Part shown: piece by piece, positions 42,897-52,474 of the stretch
Numbering within the stretch: the first letter of the stretch is position 1
Layout of the letters: every line of letters begins with the position of its first letter
Assembly (NCBI GenBank): GCA_009929315.1
Contig: SAAS01000008.1
Location: 1 to 64,000 of the forward strand
Direction of reading: 5' to 3'
Length of the DNA stretch: 64,000 bases
DNA from: Clostridia bacterium
Lineage (GTDB): Bacteria; Bacillota; Clostridia; Oscillospirales; Oscillospiraceae
Notes under the pieces: model-generated
Database searches by the model: none
What the model was told of the DNA's origin: nothing
The model's input: only the letters and a program-made list of their open reading frames with translations
Program-made: the position numbers and the translations under genes

Positions 42897-43009
42897 AGGC
42901 TCACTTCCAAATTCCGCCCGCAAGCGGAACAGTCTCATTTTCGCCATTATAACACCGCGGCGGCTATTTTGCAGTATTATTTTTGAACGTGTTTTCCGCG
43001 GCAAAAAAA

Positions 43010-43038
43010 CAGGGCTTCTCAGCTTTTGAGAAGCCCTG
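43010..43038 (-). terminator. Terminator of the LytM-like gene
   Basis: Perfect 12-bp arms CAGGGCTTCTCA / TGAGAAGCCCTG with a five-base loop; on the minus strand followed by TTTTTTT. Lies 18 bases past the stop. Confidence 0.93.
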
Positions 43039-43055
43039 CGGCATAAAACCGCAAT

Positions 43056-43799
43056 TTATCTTGGGGGAAGATAGTCGGAAGGGTTAACACTCTGTCCATC
43101 CAGCGTCATTTTGAAATAGAGATGAGGATTTTCCTTTGTTTCGCCGGGAGCGGTTGCTCCGACAGCTCCGATAACCTCACCGGTATTCACATTGTCGCCC
43201 TCATAAACCGTGGGAACGGCGGCAAGGTTTGAATACACGCTGCGAAGCCCGCCGGCGTGCTCGATAATGACAGTCATGCCGCCCATATCGTCCGCTGTAA
43301 CGCTCGTTACCTTGCCCGCGCAGGCGGCGAGCACCTGAGTGCCGAGAGGCGCTGCGATATCCACACCGTCATGCGTGCGCCAGTCGCCGAGCTTTTTGTT
43401 GTAAATGAGCGCGGTGACGGAATACGGAACATCGATTTCGCCCTCAAGCGGCCAGATATACTGCGCGGTAACGGCAGTTTCTGCCTGCTGCGCCGTCCAT
43501 GAGCCTGTTTCTTCGGTTTCCGTTGCGGCTTCAAGAGTGTCTTCTGCCTCCGCTGCCTCGGGCTGTTGCTCTATCACCTCGGGAGGAAGCGCCATTTCTG
43601 GGTCCTCATCCAAAGGCTCGTACACCTGCGAAATCTCGCTTGCCTGCGCCGCCAGTTCGTCTACATCGTCCTCGTTTCCGGTAAGCAGAAAATAGGCACT
43701 GACGCCTATGACCGCAACACACAGGAAAAGGACTATGTAGAAGCCCTTTCCGGAAAAAAACACTTCCAGCCTTTCGCCAAAGCTTTTTTTATCAGCCAT
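43056..43799 (-). CDS. Membrane-anchored LytM/M23-domain protein, SpoIIQ-like, with an altered zinc site
   Basis: 247 residues from ATG 43799 (AGGAGG upstream): short cytosolic start, one membrane helix (~20-39), an acidic linker, and a LytM domain (~115-247). First metal motif is intact (His143-x3-Asp147 in THDGVDIAAPLG). The second, normally H-x-H, reads His226-Leu-Tyr228, so one zinc ligand is lost and the domain is probably not catalytic. SpoIIQ of the forespore, which pairs with SpoIIIAH, has the same plan and in some species a degenerate site. Downstream of eno; likely its own sporulation promoter, not identified. Confidence 0.8.
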   Translation of the reverse strand: MADKKSFGERLEVFFSGKGFYIVLFLCVAVIGVSAYFLLTGNEDDVDELAAQASEISQVYEPLDEDPEMALPPEVIEQQPEAAEAEDTLEAATETEETGSWTAQQAETAVTAQYIWPLEGEIDVPYSVTALIYNKKLGDWRTHDGVDIAAPLGTQVLAACAGKVTSVTADDMGGMTVIIEHAGGLRSVYSNLAAVPTVYEGDNVNTGEVIGAVGATAPGETKENPHLYFKMTLDGQSVNPSDYLPPR

Positions 43800-43899
43800 A
43801 ATTTTACCTCCTGAATAGAAAAATGGTGTTTCTGCGGTTATTTTTACCAGCAGAAGCACCATTTATACGTTCAATCGGTATTTTTTCTTTAGAAACGGA

Positions 43900-45240
<1,341 letters not shown>

Positions 45241-45274
45241 TTATACGTTTGTGCAAATGTACTCAGATAATATT

Positions 45275-45318
45275 GGGGAGGAGTGAATCACCTTACGGTA
45301 TTGTGTTCAATCCTCCCC
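45275..45318 (-). promoter_or_regulatory. Strong hairpin in the GGGtGRT-eno gap
   Basis: GGGGAGGA / TCCTCCCC arms, with inner pairs TGAA/TTCA, close a loop that can itself fold (ACCTTACGGT). It is nine bases after the GGGtGRT stop. No U-run follows on the minus strand, so it may be an RNA-processing or stability element, or a leaky terminator that resets eno expression. Confidence 0.5.
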
Positions 45319-45326
45319 GGTTTATC

Positions 45327-46328
45327 CTATTTTTTAAGTGCCTCGGCAACAGCGACAGCAACGGCGACCGTGGCTCCGACCATGGGGTTATTGCCCATAC
45401 CGAGGAAGCCCATCATTTCAACGTGTGCCGGAACGGAGCTTGAGCCCGCGAACTGCGCGTCGGAATGCATTCTTCCCATTGTGTCCGTCATGCCGTAGGA
45501 GGCGGGGCCTGCGCCCATATTGTCGGGATGGAGTGTTCGCCCCGTTCCGCCGCCGGAGGCAACGGAGAAATACTTCTTGCCCTGCTCGACACATTCCTTC
45601 TTGTATGTGCCTGCGACGGGGTGCTGGAAGCGTGTCGGGTTTGTGGAGTTGCCTGTTATAGACACATCCACTCCTTCCATGTGCATTATTGCAACGCCTT
45701 CGCGCACATCGTCCGCGCCGTAGCAGCGAACCTGAGCGCGTTCGCCCTTGGAGTAGGCGATTTCGCGGACGACCTTGACCTCGCCCGTGTAATAATCAAA
45801 CTGGGTCTGGACATAGGTAAAGCCGTTTATACGCGAGATTATCTGTGCCGCGTCTTTGCCCAGTCCGTTTAAGATAACGCGCAGGGGTGCACGGCGCGCC
45901 TTGTTTGCGTTCTTGACAATGCCGATTGCGCCCTCCGCCGCTGCAAAGCTCTCGTGTCCCGCGAGAAAGGCGAAGCACTTGGTTTCGTCGCGCAGAAGCA
46001 TTGCACCGAGATTGCCGTGTCCGAGTCCGACCTTGCGATCCTCGGCAACGCTTCCGGGAATGCAGAAGCTCTGGAGTCCGACGCCGATAAGCTCCGCCGC
46101 CTCGGCAGCGGTCTTCGCGCCCTTCTTAATGGCGATAGCGCTTCCGACAACATAGGCCCAGCCCGCGTTTTCAAAAGCGATGGGCTGAATGGACTTTACG
46201 ATGTCGTAAGGGTTAACTCCCGCCTTGTCGCAGATTTCCTTGGCTTCCTCAACAGAGGAAATGCCGTATTCTTTAAGTACGCCGTTTATTTTGTCTATGC
46301 GGCGTTCATAGCTTTCAAAAAGTGCCAT
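45327..46328 (-). CDS. GGGtGRT protein
   Basis: 333 residues carrying ASGGGTGRTLHPDNMG, the motif that names this uncharacterised family. Other visible blocks: GSVAEDRKVGLGHGNLGAML, FAFLAGHESFAAAEGAIG and a C-terminus rich in Ala/Val (MVGATVAVAVAVAEAL). No known catalytic motif. It starts 12 bases after a NifU-like scaffold gene, its usual partner, and both sit between gpmI and eno. Role inferred to involve Fe-S or redox metabolism only because of the partner. Confidence 0.9.
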   Translation of the reverse strand: MALFESYERRIDKINGVLKEYGISSVEEAKEICDKAGVNPYDIVKSIQPIAFENAGWAYVVGSAIAIKKGAKTAAEAAELIGVGLQSFCIPGSVAEDRKVGLGHGNLGAMLLRDETKCFAFLAGHESFAAAEGAIGIVKNANKARRAPLRVILNGLGKDAAQIISRINGFTYVQTQFDYYTGEVKVVREIAYSKGERAQVRCYGADDVREGVAIMHMEGVDVSITGNSTNPTRFQHPVAGTYKKECVEQGKKYFSVASGGGTGRTLHPDNMGAGPASYGMTDTMGRMHSDAQFAGSSSVPAHVEMMGFLGMGNNPMVGATVAVAVAVAEALKK

Positions 46329-46340
46329 ATTCTCTTCTCC

Positions 46341-47033
46341 TTATTCGTGACGGGGGTCAATATACTTCGCGGCTTCGGAGAAGCGGCCGTATGTACCCTT
46401 GGCTTTTTCTAGCGCGGTATTCGCGTCCTCGCCCTTTTTAATGGCGTCCATCATCTTGCCGAGGCTCACGAACTCGTAGCCGATTATCTCGTTGTTCTCG
46501 TCGAGGGCAATTCGGTTTACATAACCTTCCGTCAGTTCCAGATATCGGGCGCCCTTCGCCTTCGTGCCGTACATAGTGCCGATACTGCTTCTCATTCCCT
46601 TGCCCAAATCCTCCAGACCTGCGCCGATGGGAAGTCCCCCCTCGGAAAAGGCCGTCTGACTGCGTCCGTAAACTATCTGCAAGAAAAGCTCGCGCATCGC
46701 GACATTGATGGCGTCGCAGACAAGGTCGGTGTTAAGCGCTTCGAGTATGGTCTTTCCCGGGAGAATTTCAGAGGCCATAGCCGCGGAATGGGTCATGCCC
46801 GTGCAGCCGATGGTTTCCACCAGAGCCTCCTCAATAATGCCGTCCTTTACGTTTAGGGTGAGCTTGCAGGCACCCTGCTGGGGTGCGCACCAGCCTATGC
46901 CGTGAGTAAGTCCGGAAATGTCCTTTATTTCCTTTGCCTGCACCCATTTTCCCTCCTCGGGAATGGGGGCGGGTCCGTGGTTTGCGCCCTTTGCAACAGG
47001 ACACATGTGCTCAACTTCGGTTGAATAAATCAT
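46341..47033 (-). CDS. NifU/IscU-like Fe-S scaffold paired with GGGtGRT protein
   Basis: 230 residues. An IscU-like core has Cys in GWCAPQQGACKL, ETIGCTGMTHSAAMASEILP and LVCDAINVAMRE, with an extra N-terminal Cys (VEHMCPVAKGANHG) and a C-terminal ~90-residue extension with YLELTEGYVNRIALDENNEI. Such proteins assemble or carry Fe-S clusters. ATG 47033 follows GATAGGAGC. Distinct from the housekeeping SufU; the stable pairing with the GGGtGRT gene suggests a dedicated two-protein function that is not established. Confidence 0.85.
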   Translation of the reverse strand: MIYSTEVEHMCPVAKGANHGPAPIPEEGKWVQAKEIKDISGLTHGIGWCAPQQGACKLTLNVKDGIIEEALVETIGCTGMTHSAAMASEILPGKTILEALNTDLVCDAINVAMRELFLQIVYGRSQTAFSEGGLPIGAGLEDLGKGMRSSIGTMYGTKAKGARYLELTEGYVNRIALDENNEIIGYEFVSLGKMMDAIKKGEDANTALEKAKGTYGRFSEAAKYIDPRHE

Positions 47034-47080
47034 ATATTTGCTCCTATCGGTGAAATTTATTGGGCGTTGCTGCCTCAGGT

Positions 47081-48604
47081 TTATTTGCTTTCAATGAGGC
47101 TCACGCCTGTCATTTTTTCGGGTTTTCTGATTCCCATAAGCTCGAGCATTGTCGGGGCTATATCGGCAAGACGTCCGCTTTTCAGCTTAACATCCGCTCC
47201 GCAAATTATAAACGGAACAGGATTCGTGGTGTGAGCCGTGTGCACTTCGCCGTCAGGCTCCGCCATGCAATCGGCGTTTCCGTGGTCGGCGGTAATGAGT
47301 ATCGCACCGCCCATGCTTGAAACTGCATTCGCTATGCGCCCCATGCAGGCGTCAACTGTTTCGACTGCTTTAACGGTTGCCGCCATGTTTCCTGTATGCC
47401 CAACCATGTCGCAGTTTGCAAGATTGCAGATAACCACATCGTACTTGCCGCTGCGTATGGCTTCGGCGCATTTATCGGCGACTTCGTTTGCGCTCATCTC
47501 GGGAATAAGGTCATAGGTGGGAAACTGCTTTGGCGAAGGAACAAGGATTCTGTCCTCGCCTGGGTAGGTTTTTTCAACTCCGCCGTTAAAGAAGAAGGTC
47601 ACATGAGCGTATTTCTCTGTTTCGGCGATACGAAGCTGGGTAAGACCGAGCTTTGAAATATACTCTCCGAAGGTGTCTTCGATTTCCTCGGGCGGAAACG
47701 CGACGGGGAGCTTCTTGAGCTTTTCGTCATAGCGCGCCGTGCAGACATAGTTAAGGGGGAAAAGTCCGTTTCTGCGTACAAAACCGTCAAAGTTCTCGCT
47801 GGTAAGCGCGTAAGTTATCTCCCTTGCCCTGTCTGGACGGAAATTAATGAAAATAACGCTGTCGCCGGCTTTAATCATTCCCTCGTGATTGCAGACGACG
47901 GGCACGACAAATTCATCGGTTACGCCCTTGTCATAGCTGCTTTCAATTGCGGCAACCGGGTCTGCGTTTTGCTCTCCCTCGCCGAAAACCATAGCGTTAT
48001 AGCCTTTTTCAACTCTGTCCCAGCGGTTGTCTCTGTCCATGGCGTAAAATCTGCCCTGAACGGTTGCAACTTCGCCCAGCCCGATTTCACGGCACTTGTC
48101 AACGCACGCACGCACGAAGCCCGCTCCGGAGGTGGGGCTGACATCGCGCCCGTCCAAAAAGGCATGGATGTAAACCTTTGACACTCCCCTGCGTTTTGCC
48201 ATCTCAAGCATAGCGAAAAGGTGCGTAATATGGCTGTGAACTCCGCCGTCAGACAAAAGTCCCATAAGGTGAAGGGCGGCTCCGTCCTTCACGCAGGCGT
48301 CCATTGCCTCGGCATATACCTTGTTGTCAAAGAAAGTGCCGTCCTTTATTTTGTTTGAAATTAAAGGGAGAATCTGAAATACAACCCGTCCCGCTCCGAT
48401 ATTGGTGTGACCTACCTCGCTGTTGCCGATCTGCCCCTCGGGCAGACCGACGTCAAGCCCCGAGGCGGAAAGGGTAGTGTTCGGACACTCCTTGAGAAGC
48501 TTGTCAAGATTGGGCGTATAAGCTCTGGTTACGGCGTTGTTCTCGCTTGGTTCCGCCAAACCGCAGCCATCCAGTATCAGGAGGGCTGTGGGTATTTTTT
48601 TCAT
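47081..48604 (-). CDS. gpmI: 2,3-bisphosphoglycerate-independent phosphoglycerate mutase
   Basis: 3-PG to 2-PG, manganese-dependent. Seen: LLILDGCGLAEPSENNAV (family DGxG; here Cys replaces the common Trp/Phe), catalytic Ser in GQIGNSEVGHTNIGAGR, HAFLDGRDVSPTSG, NFRPDRAREIT, NLANCDMVGHTG and ILITADHGNAD. 507 residues. Its ATG overlaps the tpiA stop by four bases. Confidence 0.97.
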   Translation of the reverse strand: MKKIPTALLILDGCGLAEPSENNAVTRAYTPNLDKLLKECPNTTLSASGLDVGLPEGQIGNSEVGHTNIGAGRVVFQILPLISNKIKDGTFFDNKVYAEAMDACVKDGAALHLMGLLSDGGVHSHITHLFAMLEMAKRRGVSKVYIHAFLDGRDVSPTSGAGFVRACVDKCREIGLGEVATVQGRFYAMDRDNRWDRVEKGYNAMVFGEGEQNADPVAAIESSYDKGVTDEFVVPVVCNHEGMIKAGDSVIFINFRPDRAREITYALTSENFDGFVRRNGLFPLNYVCTARYDEKLKKLPVAFPPEEIEDTFGEYISKLGLTQLRIAETEKYAHVTFFFNGGVEKTYPGEDRILVPSPKQFPTYDLIPEMSANEVADKCAEAIRSGKYDVVICNLANCDMVGHTGNMAATVKAVETVDACMGRIANAVSSMGGAILITADHGNADCMAEPDGEVHTAHTTNPVPFIICGADVKLKSGRLADIAPTMLELMGIRKPEKMTGVSLIESK

Positions 48605-49392
48605 TTTTGCTCCTCCCCGGTTACCTGAGCCACTGCGTCTATTATCTGTGCGAAGTCCCGTGGCTTAAGGGAAGCTCCGCCGATAAGACCGCCGTCGATA
48701 TCGGGCATGGAAAGCAGCTCTGCCGCGTTTTTCGGGTTCATCGAGCCGCCGTAGAGTATACTGATGCTCCGCGCCACTCTCGCGCCGAACTTTTCACGCA
48801 CGACACCGCGTATGCCCTCGCAAACCTCCTGCGCCTCTTCCTTTGTCGCGGTTTTGCCTGTTCCTATCGCCCAAATGGGTTCGTATGCTATGACTATGGA
48901 GCGCTCCTTGCCCTCGGGCACGAAGGAAAGCGCGGCAAGCACCTGATAGGTAATGTATTCCATAGTAAGTCCGCGTTCTCTCTGCTCCAGAGTTTCTCCG
49001 ACACATATAATCGGGCTCATTTCCTTTTCAAGAACTGCCGCCGCCTTCGCTCCGACGGTGAAATCGCTGTCACCGTGGTACTGTCTGCACTCGCTGTGTC
49101 CGACGATAACGTATGAAGCGCCCAAATCGGCGAGCATATCGGCTGAAATTTCGCCAGTGTATGCTCCCTTGTCATGAACACTCACATCCTGAGCGCCGAC
49201 GGAAATGCGATTGTCCTTCATCGCCCTACGCAGAGCGGAAATGTGCGTATACGGAACAAGCAGAGCCACCTCACAGGTTTTTGCCTTTGGCAGAAGAGAG
49301 CGAAGCTCCTCGGTGAAGGGCTTGACATCCGAGGGAAGAAGATTCATTTTCCAATTTCCCGCGATTATGGTTTTACGGTATTTTTTATTCAT
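48601..49392 (-). CDS. tpiA: Triosephosphate isomerase
   Basis: Interconverts DHAP and G3P. Seen: AGNWKMNLLPS (Lys), YVIVGHSECRQYHGD (catalytic His), AYEPIWAIGTGKTA (catalytic Glu), and ILYGGSMNPKNA phosphate loop. 263 residues. ATG 49392 with GGAGGCC upstream. Lies 13 bases after pgk and overlaps gpmI. Confidence 0.97.
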   Translation of the reverse strand: MNKKYRKTIIAGNWKMNLLPSDVKPFTEELRSLLPKAKTCEVALLVPYTHISALRRAMKDNRISVGAQDVSVHDKGAYTGEISADMLADLGASYVIVGHSECRQYHGDSDFTVGAKAAAVLEKEMSPIICVGETLEQRERGLTMEYITYQVLAALSFVPEGKERSIVIAYEPIWAIGTGKTATKEEAQEVCEGIRGVVREKFGARVARSISILYGGSMNPKNAAELLSMPDIDGGLIGGASLKPRDFAQIIDAVAQVTGEEQK

Positions 49393-49405
49393 TTCAAGGC
49401 CTCCT

Positions 49406-50599
49406 CTATTTGTTTAAAAGACAGGCGATGCCCGGCAATTCAATTCCCTCAAGAAATTCCAGAGATGCTCCGCCGCCTGTGGATATGAAGGTGATTTTGT
49501 CGGCAAAGCCCATCTGCTCGACCGCCGCCGCGCTGTCGCCTCCGCCGATAATGGTTATCGCGCCTGAATCCGCCATGGCTCTTGCCAGGCTCTGCGTACC
49601 GTTTGCAAAGGCGGGGAACTCAAAAACTCCCATGGGTCCGTTCCAAACAACGGTGCCCGCGCCCTTTATAGCATCTGAGAAAAGTGCAACTGTCTTATCG
49701 CCGATATCAAGACCCATCCAGTCGTCGGGAATGCTGTCAACGTCGACAACTTTTCTTTCGCAATCCGCCGCGAAGCGGTCACCGATCGCGACATCAACAG
49801 GCAAAAGGAATTTCACGTTCTTGTCCTTTGCCTTTTGCATTACCTCATTTGCAAGCTCAAGCTTATCGGCCTCAAGCAGTGAGGTGCCGATGCCCTTGCC
49901 GAGCGCTTTAAGGAAGGTATAAGCCATACCGCCGCCGATAATGAGCGTGTCCGCCTTGTCAATGAGATTTGTAAGAACGCCGATTTTGTCGGAAACCTTG
50001 GCACCGCCGAGCACAGCGACAAAGGGTCTTTTAGGGTTATCGAGAGCGCCGCCCATGACGGAAAGCTCCTTCTCAACCAAAAAGCCTGCGTAGGCGGGAA
50101 GAAAGGCCGCGACCCCCGTTGTTGAGGCGTGGGCGCGGTGAACGGAACCGAAGGCATCCGAAACATAAATCTCGCCCAGAGACGCAAGCTGTTTTGAAAA
50201 CTCGGGATCGTTTTTTTCCTCGCGCGGATCGAATCTTACATTTTCAAAGAGCATAATCTCGCCGTTTTTAAGCTCGGAAGCAAGCTTCGCCGTTTCCTCG
50301 CCCGCTACATCGGGGGCAAATTTGACGGGTACGCCAAGAAGCTCCGAAAGGCGAACGGCAACGGGTGCAAGGCTCAGGCTCTTTTTAAACTCGCCCTTGG
50401 GCTTGCCCATGTGCGAGCAGGCAATAACTCTCGCGCCCTTTTCAAGTAGATATTTAATTGTCGGAATCGAAGCGGCAATGCGTTTATCGCTTGTGATTTC
50501 CCCCGTTTCTTTGTTCAGGGGCACGTTGAAGTCGCAGCGCAAAAGCACCTTTTTCCCGCTGACGTCAACGTCCGTTATGGATTTCTTGTTGTAATTCAT
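49406..50599 (-). CDS. pgk: Phosphoglycerate kinase
   Basis: Makes ATP from 1,3-bisphosphoglycerate. Seen: [14 protein letters not shown] signature, [30 protein letters not shown], and the C-terminal [15 protein letters not shown]. 397 residues. ATG 50599 follows TTAGGAGG. First glycolytic gene of the run; gapA is not in this window. trmL is 35 bases upstream, so transcription may start at the trmL promoter. Confidence 0.97.
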   Translation of the reverse strand: MNYNKKSITDVDVSGKKVLLRCDFNVPLNKETGEITSDKRIAASIPTIKYLLEKGARVIACSHMGKPKGEFKKSLSLAPVAVRLSELLGVPVKFAPDVAGEETAKLASELKNGEIMLFENVRFDPREEKNDPEFSKQLASLGEIYVSDAFGSVHRAHASTTGVAAFLPAYAGFLVEKELSVMGGALDNPKRPFVAVLGGAKVSDKIGVLTNLIDKADTLIIGGGMAYTFLKALGKGIGTSLLEADKLELANEVMQKAKDKNVKFLLPVDVAIGDRFAADCERKVVDVDSIPDDWMGLDIGDKTVALFSDAIKGAGTVVWNGPMGVFEFPAFANGTQSLARAMADSGAITIIGGGDSAAAVEQMGFADKITFISTGGGASLEFLEGIELPGIACLLNK

Positions 50600-50634
50600 G
50601 CCAAACCTCCTAAGTTATCTATAATAATTTGTTT

Positions 50635-51126
50635 CTAACCTTCATTAACTGCCATTGTTCCCTGCTCGCACAGGTCGGGAAAGCCCTGCTGACGCAGCGC
50701 TTCGTAACATAAAATCGCAACACTGTTGGAAAGATTGAGACTTCGTGTGTAATCCTTCATTGGGATTCTGACGCAGCGCTCACGGTACTTTTCGCGCAGA
50801 TACTCCGGAAGCCCGGCCGTTTCCTTGCCGAACATGAGCTTAACGTCCCCCGTAAGGTCCGCCTTGTCGTAACGCAGCGGCGCCTTGGTCGTCGCCAGCC
50901 AGAGATTTTCGTCGCCGTTAATTTCAAAATACTCATCGAGATTTTTATAAACTCTGACATCGAGAAATTGCCAGTAGTCCAGTCCCGCCCGCTTTAACGC
51001 CTTGTCCGAAATATCGAAGCCCAGCGGTTCGATAAGATGAAGTCTTGCGCCCGTGACGGAGCAGGTGCGCGAAATATTTCCTGTATTCGCGGGTATTTCA
51101 GGTTCAACTAAAATGATGTCAATCAT
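50635..51126 (-). CDS. trmL: tRNA (cytidine/uridine-34-2'-O)-methyltransferase TrmL
   Basis: SPOUT-class enzyme that methylates the wobble ribose of some tRNA-Leu. Seen: IILVEPEIPANTGNISRTC, HLIEPLGFDI, LMFGKETAGLPEYL and IPMKDYTRSLNLSNSVAI, the knot motif set. 163 residues from ATG 51126 (AGGGG upstream); an upstream frame start adds 24 unconserved residues. Leads into the pgk operon. Confidence 0.95.
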   Translation of the reverse strand: MIDIILVEPEIPANTGNISRTCSVTGARLHLIEPLGFDISDKALKRAGLDYWQFLDVRVYKNLDEYFEINGDENLWLATTKAPLRYDKADLTGDVKLMFGKETAGLPEYLREKYRERCVRIPMKDYTRSLNLSNSVAILCYEALRQQGFPDLCEQGTMAVNEG

Positions 51127-51180
51127 GGTTATTTCTGCCCCTTCGGCGCACTTGTCATGATGTTTATGACGTTTTAATAC

Positions 51181-51209
51181 ATTGTAACTCAAAAACAAAA
51201 TTATTTCAA
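51181..51209 (-). promoter_or_regulatory. SigA-type promoter of trmL and possibly the glycolytic run
   Basis: On the minus strand TTGAAA (51209-51204), 17-base spacer, TACAAT (51186-51181). Confidence 0.7.
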
Positions 51210-51321
51210 CATAATATTTGGAATTATTGAAACTTTTTGATTAAAATTATTCTGCTTATGAAGCCTTTTCTCCGTTTTTCAAGACAAAACGATAACAATT
51301 CAAATACATTGAAGCCTCGGC

Positions 51322-51350
51322 TTGCAAATCGACTGTCGGGGCATTATAAT
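51322..51350 (+). promoter_or_regulatory. SigA-type promoter of the GT2 gene
   Basis: TTGCAA (51322-51327), 17-base spacer, perfect TATAAT (51345-51350), about 80 bases before the start. Confidence 0.72.
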
Positions 51351-51427
51351 AGTATATACTGGCTGGGTTCATTTACGCATTGCCCTAAGCCTAAAACGAA
51401 ACGCCCCATGGAATAACAGCTTGGAAG

Positions 51428-52405
51428 GTGAACATCCTGGACATATTTGAAAACAAATTTCGCTCCGACACGCTTTATGTAGTCATCCCCTGTTACAACG
51501 AGGAGGAGGCTCTCCCCGAAACGGCACGCGTACTGCGCGAAAAAATGCATTCGCTGATAGACAGCGGTAAGATTTCGGAAAAAAGCCGTATAATGCTCGT
51601 AAACGACGGCTCGAAGGACAGAACCTGGCAGCTAATAAAATCGCTCCATGAGGCGGACAAGCTCTTTTGCGGCGTTTGTTTAAGCCGCAACCGCGGACAT
51701 CAGAACGCCCTTCTGGCAGGCCTGATGACGGCAAAATCCAGAGCTGACGTAACCATCTCAATGGATGCCGACCTTCAGGACGACATTAACGCCGTCGACG
51801 GCATGCTCGACAAATATTACGAAGGCTGTGAAATTGTTTACGGAGTGCGCTCCTCAAGACAAAAGGACAGCTTTTTTAAGCGTTTTACCGCGGAGGGCTA
51901 CTACAAACTTTTGGATTCAATGGGCGGCGAGGTCGTTTTTAATCACGCCGATTACCGCCTGATGAGCAGGGTCGCTCTTGAAGCACTGTCCGAATACGGC
52001 GAGGTCAATCTATTCCTGCGCGGTATTGTCCCCATGCTGGGCTATAAAACCGGCGTTGTTGAATATGAGCGCGGCGAGCGCGTTGCGGGCGAAAGCAAGT
52101 ATCCGCTCAAAAAAATGCTGGGACTTGCCTCCGAGGGCATTACCTCTCTGAGCACTAAGCCGCTTCGCGCCATACTTTGGACCGGGGTGGGAACCTTATT
52201 TGCGGACTTTGTGCTGCTTATTTTGTTTCTCGTTGAGCTATGTACGGGAGTTCCCTTCGGAAGCGCAAAGCTTCTTCTCCTCGCGGTGCTATTAATGGGC
52301 GGGCTGATATTAGTCGGGCTCGGAATCATCGGCGAGTATATCGGAAAGATTTACCTCGAAACAAAGCACAGACCGTCTTTTATTATTGAGAGCATAGTGG
52401 AATAG
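51428..52405 (+). CDS. GtrB/DPM1-like polyprenyl-phosphate glycosyltransferase (GT2)
   Basis: Moves a sugar from its nucleotide form to polyprenyl phosphate on the inner membrane face. Seen: GT-A start VVIPCYNEEEALPET, MDADLQDDINAV (DxD-like), GVRSSRQKDSFFKRF, and two C-terminal membrane helices (~235-310). 325 residues. The start codon is uncertain: GTG 51428 overlaps the GGAAGG site, and CTG 51437 would be better spaced. Converges on the two-gene cluster below, with which it probably cooperates. Confidence 0.88.
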   Translation: MNILDIFENKFRSDTLYVVIPCYNEEEALPETARVLREKMHSLIDSGKISEKSRIMLVNDGSKDRTWQLIKSLHEADKLFCGVCLSRNRGHQNALLAGLMTAKSRADVTISMDADLQDDINAVDGMLDKYYEGCEIVYGVRSSRQKDSFFKRFTAEGYYKLLDSMGGEVVFNHADYRLMSRVALEALSEYGEVNLFLRGIVPMLGYKTGVVEYERGERVAGESKYPLKKMLGLASEGITSLSTKPLRAILWTGVGTLFADFVLLILFLVELCTGVPFGSAKLLLLAVLLMGGLILVGLGIIGEYIGKIYLETKHRPSFIIESIVE

Positions 52406-52420
52406 ACCTTTAATAAACTG

Positions 52421-52463
52421 ACTGCCGTCTTATCCGACCGAAAACGTCGGATAAGACGGCAGT
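52421..52463. terminator. Bidirectional terminator, 18-bp perfect stem
   Basis: Arms of 18 bp starting ACTGCCGTCTTATCCGAC and its complement, seven-base loop. It separates the convergent GT2 and membrane-protein genes. Confidence 0.88.
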
Positions 52464-52474
52464 TTGCTTCATAT

